Positions 11,512 through 21,805 of a stretch of 64,000 nucleotides of DNA are shown piece after piece; position 1 is the stretch's first letter; every line of letters starts with the position of its first letter. Under the pieces are notes generated by a model. That model saw only the letters and a program-made list of their open reading frames with translations. It had not been told where the DNA came from and searched no databases. Location: the NCBI RefSeq assembly GCF_000182925.2, contig NC_026501.1:5187917-5251916 (forward strand). Direction: 5' to 3'. This stretch comes from Neurospora crassa OR74A. Lineage: Eukaryota; Ascomycota; Sordariomycetes; Sordariales; Sordariaceae. The translations under genes and the position numbers were made by a program.

Positions 11512-13764
11512 GGTGACGAAAGTTTGCTGTTAGGTGTAGCAATGGAACAGCAAGTATACGAGACAAATTGGCAACGAGGTCGGTATTGATAAGCGACCGA
11601 GCTATGGCGCAGCAGTGCGTCGTCGGTTGCTGCTCGTGGTTTTTCGCGATACCCAGATAGGCGGTGGTGTGGTGGTGTTGATGATAGGTGTGGCGGTGGT
11701 GAAGTGGGTAGTGTGGACACGGCAAGCGAGAGCGCGTCGTTCCGTCAGGAACCAAAGCTCAGCGAAGCAGCAGGGAATGGCGCGTTAAAACTACAAACTG
11801 CAAGCGGAGGGCCGTGGGTGCTACTCGTACACATGTGCAGCGGCAGCAAAGAGAAAGCGCATTCGGGTCAATTGTCGAAGAATCGCACAGCAACGGTCTT
11901 AGGCACCGAACGCGAAGGACGCGATTGTGATGCGACGACCAGCAGGGTTGGATGGCGATGATGAAGCTAGTGTTGTTGTCGGGCTGAATAATGTAAGAGA
12001 AGAAGAGGGGATCTGTCACAAGAGCGGCAGCGACCTAAGCTCAAGGTTCTGACGGACGGGCCATGTTTGGACGACCTGACCTGGTTGAGACCGGGGTTCT
12101 GGGCAGTGCACTTGCGGGCGAGCGACGGAGTGGATGCACAACAAAATTCCGACGCCGCTATCAAATTTGAGAGGCTGGGCTGGCTGAGTGGTGTCCAAGG
12201 AAACCGTTTCACCAGCCACGTTTGGAAACGGTCGGTTTTGAAGTGGCTTGATAAGACCTGAATCTCACTCACTGTTCGACTTCCGGAACAGGGCAACTTA
12301 CTAGTACTGCAGTGTAATACTAATGTTAGGAACCACCAAGGAGCCAAGGTATGCACGCCATCGACGTCAAAACATCTCTCCAACCGCCCACTTAAGTCGA
12401 CCCATTTTATTGGTCAGGCTTTGACTTTTAATCTTTCTAACCTACTGAAGGTATTCAGTTCTGGAAGATGATTGTAGTTCGTGGTGAAACGGTGTGCCTG
12501 AATGGGGTCCACGTACCTCTAAGTAGTCCCCTAGAGGCAGTTGTGGCTAAAACTGGGGAAAGGCATACTGCATAATACACTGCAGGGGATCCAGCTTCGG
12601 TATGGTACACCCCGGCCAGGTATTCGTCACCTCAACTACACTACTGCGCACCAGCTCACCATGCCTGACTTAGGTGAAAGGGGGATTCGTTGTCTGCCGA
12701 TCGTTCGGCTTTCGAAAATGCCCAAATTTGAGGATCAACCGTGGAGCAGCGAGGGACGGTGGGAGTACCAGCTGCGACAAGCGGCTTACATCATGAAAAT
12801 ATCGCCAGCTGTCATATATTGGAAGTATAGGCAAATGTAGTGTACTTGATGTAAAAGCATACCCGGGTACTAGTATGCAGCAAGGAAAGGGACGAGGTTC
12901 GATGAGAGTGCATGCTGCCTCTATGGCAAGCATGCATGTCTGCCCGGTGCACCGGCGGGCTCGATATCCATCCAGCAGATAGTATCTCATCCAAAAAGGT
13001 ACCTATCTTGAGGAGGAACCCCCTCTTGCACGCAAGTGGAACAAAGAGGCGCAAGCTGCTAGTACCGCTACTACAGACGGGAACTCCTTTATAAAGGCTT
13101 CCAGATCCCAATCTTGTTGTTTAATGTTGCCCCTTTCCAGCCGCGCGGGCTTCTCCGCAAACAGTTTAGCAAGCAGGAGGAAAGGTCAAAGCGCCGCTGT
13201 CGTGGGGTACCGAGACATTTGGATGACCACTTCGAACCGGCAGTGTTCGCCCACTCTTCCACGTCTCCCTAGTGCAGTGCGTCCAGGGCGGTGCCAGAGA
13301 GTACGTACCCGCCACCTCATCGGCTTTGGTCTAGATAATTGGAAAGTCTGGATCCTCGATCGAGCTCCATCCAGCAAAAGGGAACCCCATACGTGCCGAT
13401 TAGTGTACAAGCCCGGAGGCATACTTGCAATCAATATAATACCAGCTAGTCCATCCCGTACCTCGTTTCCAAAATCTTTCGGTCTCCAACTCTCCAGGGC
13501 CCCGCCATGATCGTCTTTTCTGTTCGCCTGTATTAGTTGTAAACCGCCCTTTCCCCTTCGCCCACCCCTTCGGACGCTCCTTATTCCTCGACCTTGACCA
13601 CCGTTTGCGAGTGGGTGCTGCCGCTGCAGCCGTGCATGACGTTCGGCTTGGATTTCGTATCCCTTTCGGGCCCCTTTGCGCCCGGGCCTTGTTGACTTCC
13701 GCATTTCACGTCTTCTCTTCCGCCTTTCTCATAGCTCTCACGGGCGACAACCGTCTCCGCCATC
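11512..13764. other. Shared divergent upstream region of RAD21 and PMR1
   Basis: This is a 2.25-kb region between divergent start codons with no supported protein gene. TATAAA occurs near 13091-13096. Pyrimidine-rich sequence (13540-13580) precedes PMR1. A 19-codon open frame starts at ATG 13636 and ends at TGA 13693-13695, in the likely PMR1 leader. A minus-strand open frame at 13186-13704 overlaps this leader; it is Arg/Gly-rich and has no family resemblance, so it is not called. Confidence 0.45.
13636..13695 (+). promoter_or_regulatory. Possible upstream ORF in the PMR1 leader
   Basis: This 19-codon frame (ATG, stop TGA) lies 69 nt before the PMR1 start codon. If the mRNA begins upstream of 13636, scanning ribosomes would meet this ATG first. 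The transcript start is unknown, so this is inference. Confidence 0.3.
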
Positions 13765-16700
13765 ATGGACCGACTCAGCGCGTGGAAGGACAATGACGAT
13801 GTTCTTCCCTTCTACCAAAAATCCCCCGGCCAGGGCACCTTTGCGACCCCCGAGGAAATCGAGCAGTCGCGGTCCGGCTGTAACACACCGCGACACCGCA
13901 TTACCTCTGCTGAATCAAGAGTAGGCTGCAAGCCCCACGCCATCGTGAAAGCCCGGGACGCTGACAGACGAGCAAACAGGGCGTGGCTGACGACTTCTCC
14001 TACATGACCCCCGCCGAAGCCGCCACCCACCTCGACACCTCTCTGACCCATGGCTTGACTCCCGCCGAAGCTCTCTCGAGACTACACGATTACGGGCCGA
14101 ACGAGATCCCACACGATCCTCCTGAGCCCCTTTGGCTGCGATTCGTCAAGCAGTTCCAAGAGCCGCTGATCCTCCTTCTCCTCGCCTCTGCCGGTGCGTC
14201 TATACTTGTTGGAAACGTCGACGATGCCGTCAGCATTTCGGTTGCGGTTACCATCGTTGTGAGCGTGGGCTTTATTCAGGAATATCGTTCCGAAAAGTCC
14301 ATCGAGGCACTCAACCATTTGGTTCCTAACCATGCGCACCTGGTACGAAAACATACGGGGGCCAAACCGGTTGATGGTGATGATTCGTCCGATATTGGCG
14401 ATGTTGCTGGCTCGGTTACACCACCCGAGGATGTTCTGGATGCGAAATCGTCCAAGGTCATGGCTGCGCAACTGGTGCCTGGAGATCTGGTTTTGTTTAC
14501 TACCGGTGATCGCATACCTGCCGATGTCCGAGTTACCAAGGCAACAGATTTGACAGTCGATGCTTCCAACCTTACTGGAGAAAATGAGCCTGTCAGAATT
14601 GTTGCCGAAGCCCGAACTCGTCATGGAGCCACCGGTCCTGCCGCCGACAAAGATAACTCGACCAACGTTGTATACATGGGCACACTGGTGAAGTCTGGAT
14701 ATGGGCAAGGGGTTGTCTTTGCTACTGGAGGAAACACACACTTTGGTACCATTGCGACTAGCGTATCTGGAACTGAAAGCCCTCGCTCGCCTCTGCAACT
14801 GTCTATGGACGATCTCGGCTCTCAGCTCAGCAAGATGTCTTTTGTCATTATCGGGCTAATTTCCCTCGTTGGCTGGCTGCAAGGGAAGAAGCTACTCGAA
14901 ATATTCACCATCTCCATTTCTTTAGCGGTCGCGGCCATTCCCGAGGGCCTACCCATCATTGTCACTGTTACTTTGGCTTTGGGAGTGCACCGCATGGCAA
15001 AGCATAACGCCATTGTGCGCAAGATGCCCAAGGTTGAGACTCTAGGATCTGTCAATGTTGTGTGCTCAGACAAGACCGGTATGCCTCAAAAAGACTTCAC
15101 AAAAGACGACTCGAAACTAACTGTGACTAGGAACCTTGACCACAAACCACATGACTACTGTCAAGATGTGGTTTTTCGGTACCGACGACGCTTTGGACGT
15201 GGATTCCGATGATGAAGCTACCGAGACCAAACCCGACCCCGCCATGCTTAGAATCCTCCGTATTGGTAATATCGCCAACAATGCCCGTCTTGCCATGCAG
15301 TATACCGAAAATGGTGCTGGGGCCCGCGCCGTTCTCTCCTCTACTCAAGGAAAGAATGCCCCTTCCACGTATACTCGCTGGGTCGGCCAGCCTACAGACA
15401 TTGCCATGCTCGACTTGCTTGATCGCTTTAAGGAACACGATGTTCGCGATTCCATTGGACCGCGCGTGAGCGAGACCCCCTTTAGCTCCGAACGCAAGTG
15501 GATGGGTGTTACTATCGGCTCGGAAGGTGGTAAATCGGACAAGGAATTTGCCTATATAAAGGGTTCTATCGACAAGGTTCTTGATGCCTGCGATACCTAT
15601 CTTTCCAAGGATGGCCGGGAGTTTGTTATGGATACCAACAGACGTCAGGAAGCGATCGACGCCGCCGAGAAGATGGCCTCGCGAGGTCTACGTGTTTTGG
15701 CCTTTGCCAGCGGTCCTGTCACCAAACCCGCCAAGAACAAGTCGCCTGCCACGAACACTGTCGAAGAACAGTACAGAGGCCTCACCTTTGCTGGTTTGGT
15801 TGGCATGAGCGACCCGCCCCGTCCCGGCGTTTCGAGGTCTATTAGGAAGTTGATGCGTGGCTCTGTTAAGGTGATCATGATCACGGGTGATGCTGAGACT
15901 ACGGCCGTTGCGATTGGAAAACAGCTTGGTATGAGTGTTACTACACCGGCTGTAGGCACATCAGGCGTCAGATCTGTTCTGCGTGGAGACGAGATCGATG
16001 CCATGACAGATGAAGAGCTGGCTGCGGCCATGGATCATACCACCATCTTCGCTCGCACGAACCCCGATCACAAGCTCAAGATTGTCAAGGCTCTTCAGTC
16101 CCGTGGCGATATTGTTGCCATGACGGGTGACGGAGTCAACGATGCTCCTGCTCTCAAGAAGGCTGATATCGGCATTGCCATGGGCAAGCATGGAACCGAT
16201 GTTGCCAAGGAGGCAGCCGACATGATCCTGACCGACGACGACTTTTCCACAATTCTTCACGCCATCGAAGAGGGCAAGGCCATCTTCAACAACATCCAGA
16301 ACTTCTTGACGTTCCAGCTAAGTACAAGTGCTGCCGGGTTATCTCTCGTGCTTCTCTGCACTTGCTTGGGCTACAAGTCACCTCTCAATGCCATGCAAAT
16401 TCTTTGGATTAGTAAGACTCCCCCTCCATCTTGCATTCTATCGATCTCTGCTAACTGCCTCTTTCCAGACATCATCATGGACGGCCCTCCTGCACAGTCT
16501 CTTGGTGTCGAGTCTGTCGATAAGGACGTCATGAACCGTCCTCCTCGTCGTAGAGGCGATGCAGTTCTCACAAACCCTCTCATTGCCCGTGTTCTTACCC
16601 AGGCTTTCATCATTATGGTCGGTACAATGCTCGTTTACAAGCACGAAATGCTCGGGGACGGACAGGTTACCCGTCGCGACACTACCATGACCTTCACCTG

Positions 16701-17010
16701 CTTCGTCCTCTTCGATATGTTTAACGCCCTGGCCTGCCGCTCGGAGTCTAAGTCCATCCTCCGCGGCGAAATTGGTCTGTTCTCGAATACGCTTTTCAAC
16801 TGGGCCGTCTCGCTCAGCTTGGCAGGGCAGTTGCTTGTTATTTACTTTCCCTGGCTGCAGGAGGTGTTCCAGACCGAGGCGCTCGGACTCCTTGATTTGG
16901 TGTACCTGGTGTTGCTATGTAGCACGGTTTTCTTTGCTGATGAGCTGAGAAAATGGTGGAAGTACGGGGCAAGGAGGCATATGGGTGTTAACTATAGCCA
17001 GGCTGTATAG
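13765..17010 (+). CDS. PMR1: PMR1-type Golgi Ca2+/Mn2+-transporting P-type ATPase
   Basis: This is a P2A-type (SPCA) ion pump supplying Ca2+ and Mn2+ to the Golgi lumen. Exons are 13765-13920, 13980-15078, 15131-16411 and 16469-17010, giving 1025 residues. In order the protein shows an N-terminal cation-ATPase domain ([14 protein letters not shown]), the actuator loop with [10 protein letters not shown], the membrane motif [19 protein letters not shown], and the phosphorylation site CSDKTGTLT with Asp416. The last motif is rebuilt exactly across intron 2. Then come [25 protein letters not shown] near residues 750-770 and the C-terminal helices. TGEN in place of the usual TGES, and the overall motif wording, match yeast Pmr1 rather than SERCA or ENA sodium pumps. 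Intron 3 is 57 nt and has no in-frame stop. The gene lies upstream of COG4 on the same strand; both products act in the Golgi, but 941 bp separate them and no co-regulation is shown. Confidence 0.94.
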
Positions 17011-17951
17011 TAAGGCCGGTCGGTGTAAGAAGGAAGGGCAGGATATCCTAGACTAGATGGAGGTGGCATGATAGAGGTGGCCACGAACCAACACTGTTAT
17101 GATGAACTCATACATACACTACAATATGGAGTTATAACCAGTAATATACCGTCGGCCTCAAAATGGTCAGATTTGGATACGTATGGTGCTTGTTCATAAA
17201 ATTCCTGCTTATATATGAAGTGTCTTGTAGGCTCTCCCACTTCAAGGGCATCATCAAGTCCGGGTGGCCGGTGTTTGGGTTACGGCAGTATGTAGCTGGG
17301 GACCACAAGCAAACGCACAACTTGAGGTCTCCCTCATGCTTTGTGAGTCTATATGATTGTTTATGAGTAGTGGTGGGAAAAAGGTGTGTACAATGAGGAG
17401 TATAGTTAGTAAATCGGTTTATAGTGGCCTGGTAGGGGCTGATGCTAGGTAGGTGGGAAATCGAGCTCTTTTCCTAAGACCTACTTACCGCCTGCTTCAT
17501 CGTACATTTTATATATATCTCCACCAGGATACAAATGGGCACATTAGCTTTGAAGACATAATTGAAAACCTGATACTCTCCATAGAAGTTTCATACGTAC
17601 CTAGTTCAAGCGATGCCCGTGAACAACTTGTTTCGAGCTGTAAGGTACCTAGGTAGGTACGTGTTAGTGTAGGTAGAGGTATGTAGAGGTAGAGTGGAGG
17701 TAGTGTCCATACCCCAGTAGGTACCCCTGCGGTGGGGCTTAATCACCGCCTGTCGTTTCTAGTGGCCCCGGACCCCCAGACTGCAGTGACATCTGTCCCT
17801 CCCGCTCTACCTACCTACCTAGAGGTACCTAGTCTTAAACGTCCTTCACCACATCTATAGCTTCGAAACATCGAAGCCCAAACGTACACGACCACGCAGG
17901 GCATCTAGTGCAAAGCAGCGATGCGTTGCCAGCGTCAATACGGCAATACCG
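17011..17951. other. Intergenic between PMR1 and COG4
   Basis: The region includes the PMR1 3' flank and the COG4 promoter. From 17643 to 17832 it is dense in GGTACCTAGGTAGGTA-type repeats, arranged as an inverted pair around a G/C-rich core. No coding sequence is supported. Confidence 0.5.
17644..17829. repeat. Near-perfect inverted repeat of GGTACCTAGGTAGGTA
   Basis: The left arm at 17644-17659 and the right arm at 17812-17829 are reverse complements except for a two-base insertion (AG) in the right arm. About 150 bp lie between them, containing further GGTAG copies. The repeat lies 120-310 bp before the COG4 start codon. Confidence 0.75.
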
Positions 17952-20715
17952 ATGTCTGCCCTCTCCAATGGCGTCGATACCACTGCTTCGTCGTCGAAGA
18001 TGCCCTCCACAGCTCCAACAAGTACAGCAGCTAAAGGCGCCCTCAGCAATAATATCACCACCACCAACCCCTCGTCGTCGAATCCCTCTTTAAACAGCGC
18101 GAATGCTGCGACCAAATCCCACGATAGGACAACAGCACCGCTCTCCCTTCGATTGCCACTAAGGAGCATCACCAACCCCCAAAATGGCAGCAACAACAAT
18201 CCGACCACAGCAGCAGCAGCAGCAGCAGACCCGGTCCTCGCGGCCTTGCGCACCGCCTCGTCCTCGTCCGACATCCGCGCCGCGCTCGCCGCCCTGCACG
18301 TCCGTGAATCGTCCCTGACGAGCCGCTTATCCTCCGTCCTCGCCTCGCACCAGGACCTCGCCCGCTCGCTCTCTCGCCTTGACAATTTGCGCGCCGGCCT
18401 CGGCTCCCAGGTCATCGCCGCCCGCAGCGTCAGCAACAACATGCTGGCCGGCGCCGCCGACACGGCCAGCCACCTGTCCAGCCGCGTGCGCCAGCTCGAC
18501 CTCGAGAAGCAGCGCGTCGAGGATACCCTGCGCGTGGTCGAGCTGGTGGCTGAGTTGAAAGCATGCGTAGCCGGAGTGGTCGGCAGCATGGGCGCACCGC
18601 AGGACTGGGAGGCTGCTGCGGGGTATATTGCAAGGGCCGCGAGGGTCCCGGAGGAGATTGTGAGATCAGGATTCGCGGCTGCGGTGGTGCCGACTGTTGA
18701 GGTGCCTGACGCCCCTTGGGTGACGTTGGAGAACGCAAGGGAGAGCTTGTGCGTGTTGTTCTTGAGGGAGTTTTGGAAGGCGGCGAAAGAGGATGATCCG
18801 GCCAAGATTACGCGGTTCTTCAAGTTGTTTCCGTTGATTGGGCGGGGTGATGTCGGGTTGGATGCGTATGGGCAGTATGTCTGCCAGGGCGTGGCGAATA
18901 GGGCGAGGGCGATTTTGAAGGATGGTGTTGGGGCGGTGGGAGGAGCGGCTAATGCCAATGCCCCGCCGACGCTTCGGCCGAAGAAGGACGGTATCTTCTA
19001 TGCCAATGCATTGAACCTGCTGTTTGGACATATTACACAGATCGTCGATGGCCATGGCGGGCTGGTGGAGAGGCACTATGGCGGGGGCAAGATGATCAAG
19101 GTTATTGAGCGGTTGCAGGGCGAGGCAGATGTGCAGGGCGGCATCATCGTGGACTCTTGGAGTGATGAACGCGGTGTTGACCGAGCATTGACGGATGTGA
19201 AGAGTTATCCATTCTCGTTCCTTGTGCAAAGCTTCCTACCCCAGAACCGTGGGTTTGGAGCTCCACCACGCCTGAACTCGCCTGCTCCCGGCACCGATGG
19301 TCGCAACAGCGAAGATGAGGGTGTCAACATGAGGGAGGTAGATGCTCTACTCAGCGAGATTGCCATCATGTTGAGCAGGTGGTCTGCCTACTCCCATCTC
19401 CTTGCTCAGAAGTGCACGGTAAGTCTTTCCACATGCTCTTCGCTGAGAACCCGAGCTAATTTCGATGCCTTTCCAGGAGCCTGGAGTTTCAGAAGATGCA
19501 CCACTAACCATGCCCGAGGTGCTCACCAAATCCAATCTGAACCGAAAGGTTTCAGGCAAGCTTGTCATGCCCTATAATGTTCTAACCACTTTCTTCTTCC
19601 GGCGATCTGTCGAGAAAGCGTTCCAGTTGGACGAGTGGCCAACTGGATTGTCCTTGAGGATGAGCAAACCTATCGACAGCAGTCCACCATTCATCATCTC
19701 GGCAGTTGAAGATGTCATGTACATCGCGAACACCGTGATCATCAGATCTATCTCTACGTCTCAAAGAGGCGTTATCGATTCTGTCCTCCCTACAATATCG
19801 AGCTTATTGGGCTCGGACTTTGTTGGTATGATTCAGCGCAAGATGCGCGACGAGTGCTACCCCAAGCCTGTGATTCAAGGCGGGTTTCCACCAGAAGACA
19901 AAATCATCCAGTTCATCGTACTCATCAACAGTCTCGACATGGCCGAGGAATATCTCTCCCGCATCATCACCGGTATCCTGACTCCGGGAGAACAATCAGT
20001 CAACGGCGGCAACGGAGCTTCCTCGCAGCCCAACTCCCTCAAGAACTCGTTCCCATTCAAGAACGACCTCAAAGAAGTGACAACCCGCCTGAACAACCTC
20101 CACCACTCATTCACAGCAAAGGCCACAGAGCTGCTCAGTGAAGGAATCAAAGTTCTTTTTAGCCAAGTCGTTCGACCACGTCTGCGGCCTATTCTCTCCG
20201 ACACCTTCCGCGACGCCGACTACACCATGACGGAGGAAGAGCTCCTCGACCTGTGCGCTGCGAACGACGAAAACGAGGACGACGTGCTCGAGCAGGTGAC
20301 GCGCCGCTTCGAGGAGGGCTGGGACGCCCTCATGAAGCCCATTGCGCGCCTCATGACGTCCAAGACTTTCAGTACCGTCCTGGACCACACGGCGCAGCAC
20401 CTGGCGCGCTGGCTGGAGAAGCGCGTGTGGAGCTACGCGGGTTCTCAGACTAGGGGAGCGAGCCCGTATGGCGCCATTAGGATGGAGAGAGATTTCAGTG
20501 GGATTATTGGCACCATCAGCAAGGGCAACTATGCGGTGCGCGAGGTGTTTGGGAGGACGTTGCAGATATTAATGGTGGCGAATATGGAGGATGAAGAGTG
20601 GGAGGAGCTGATTGTTACAGATGGGGCCGGGGGGGAGGATGGGGAGGATGGTATGTTGTGGGTCCTTAGTGAAGATGAAAGGAGGAAGGCGAGGACGATT
20701 GTTAGGGTGGCATAG
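17952..20715 (+). CDS. COG4: Conserved oligomeric Golgi complex subunit 4 (COG4)
   Basis: COG4 is a subunit of the COG tethering complex that recycles Golgi enzymes in retrograde vesicles. Exons are 17952-19418 and 19477-20715, joined in phase 0, giving 901 residues. The first 90 or so residues are Ser/Thr/Asn/Ala-rich and include a run of seven Ala encoded by CAG-type repeats (18208-18228). A coiled-coil segment follows (roughly 100-200). The conserved COG4 core contains RFFKLFPLIG, YGQYVCQGVA, ANALNLLFGHITQIVDGH and YPFSFLVQSFLP. After the intron come KLVMPYNVLTTFFFRRSVEKAFQLDEWP and a helical C-terminal half. The start is the first ATG after in-frame non-coding sequence. The variable N-terminus makes the exact start slightly uncertain; the identity is secure. 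Confidence 0.93.
18208..18228 (+). repeat. CAG-type trinucleotide repeat encoding Ala7 in COG4
   Basis: Seven CAG units, read in the GCA phase, give seven alanines in the low-complexity N-terminus of COG4. Confidence 0.9.
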
Positions 20716-21576
20716 GTTCTTGTGATGTTCCAAAAGCATTCCCTCCACAGCACAGCGCCTGTTTTCGTTTTTTTCATTTTTCTTGCTGTTATCAACCATA
20801 TATAATATATTTTGGGCGTTTCTTGTTCCGTTCGACTGCCAATGGAGAAAACAGCACGCTTGCGGTAAAGGTTGCTCGGGTCTTTCGTCGTCGATTGCAC
20901 AGCTCCGACTTGGAAACAGCCGGACCAAAGGGCCACGCAACTACCCCCTCGTCTACATACCCTGGCTTCAACGAGTCCCCGCTGCCTCTTTACCGCGTCT
21001 TGGGTACCGAGGGCCGTTGATGTCTTTTCTCAGTTGTATGGACATCATGTACAGTCCAAGACCGGCTGGTTTGTTAGCTCAAGACACCTCAACCCGCTTC
21101 CCCAGGACTTTTACATATCTGACTAAATTCTCTTCGTTCTATGAGGGGGAAAACAACGGGGGAGACAGCCACTTTGATCAAATCTCTCGAGGTTGTATTT
21201 TTGAAAGTTTGCATTTTCGATAATCGGTGACTATGTAATAGGTTTGAGGGAAGAAGAAGGAATCGTGAGACACACGGAAGACTCGGAAGGGGCCGAGAGG
21301 ATGATGAGTTGTGGTGGTTCTTTTTGGTCTTTGAAAGTGACCGGCTTTCACGTCATTCCATCCCTGAATATGGAAGTCAGCTTACCCGCTAGAGCTTTTC
21401 TATTATTCATTTGAGATTTTGTTTTGTTCTTGGACGATTGAAGGCGCATAGAATATGGTAAGGTATATTCTGAATGCCTTGCGCTTGAAGGTGTGAAAGT
21501 TTTAAGAAACCACTGCGCAAGACACTGGACTATATACATATGGCAGAACGCACATTATGGTATCTAACTTTCCATT
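20716..21576. other. Intergenic between COG4 and tRNA-Ser
   Basis: This is the 3' flank of COG4 with T-rich sequence near 20770. No gene is supported. Confidence 0.5.
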
Positions 21577-21674
21577 GGCGCGATGACCGAGTGGCCTAAG
21601 GTGTTTGACTCGAACTACTCATTCGAACCTATCAAATCTCTTCGGAGGCGCAGGTTCAAATCCTGCTCGCGTCG
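21577..21674 (+). tRNA. tRNA-Ser(CGA) with a 16-nt intron
   Basis: The acceptor stem is GGCGCGA (21577-21583) with TCGCGTC (21667-21673), followed by the G73 discriminator. The D stem is ACC/GGT and the anticodon stem TTTGA (21604-21608)/TCAAA (21632-21636). The anticodon CGA is at 21611-21613 and the intron at 21615-21630, one base after the anticodon as in nuclear tRNA introns. A long variable arm CTC-TTCG-GAG marks it as a class II tRNA. The T arm is GCAGG-TTCAAAT-CCTGC, with the internal B box GGTTCAAATCC at 21653-21663. Without the intron it is 82 nt, normal for tRNA-Ser. A T-rich Pol III terminator follows directly. Confidence 0.95.
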
Positions 21675-21677
21675 TTC

Positions 21678-21693
21678 GTTTTTTCTTTTTTTT
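21678..21693 (+). terminator. Pol III terminator of tRNA-Ser
   Basis: T runs of six and eight, separated by one C, begin a few bases after the tRNA 3' end, as expected for RNA polymerase III termination. Confidence 0.8.
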
Positions 21694-21785
21694 GCATCTT
21701 CTGTATCCCTCCTGCAACTTCTCCTTTTAACGCCAGGGAAACTGTCCGTTTTTATCTCTCTTTGATATTGATTTTCTTTTTTGCG

Positions 21786-21805
21786 TTGCTTTGCTTTGCT
21801 TTGCT
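21786..21805. repeat. (TTGCT)4 pentanucleotide repeat
   Basis: Four perfect TTGCT units lie about 110 bp past the tRNA-Ser gene. Confidence 0.85.

Noticed and set aside
13186-13704. Minus-strand Arg/Gly-rich frame (172 codons) upstream of PMR1
   Set aside because: Lies over the likely PMR1 leader, has no domain or conserved-looking segment, and its composition reflects local GC content.
17855-18958. Long minus-strand open frame antisense to COG4 exon 1 (367 codons)
   Set aside because: It mirrors the GC-rich COG4 coding strand, reads as Ala/Arg/Ser-rich filler without domains, and COG4 conservation explains the region.
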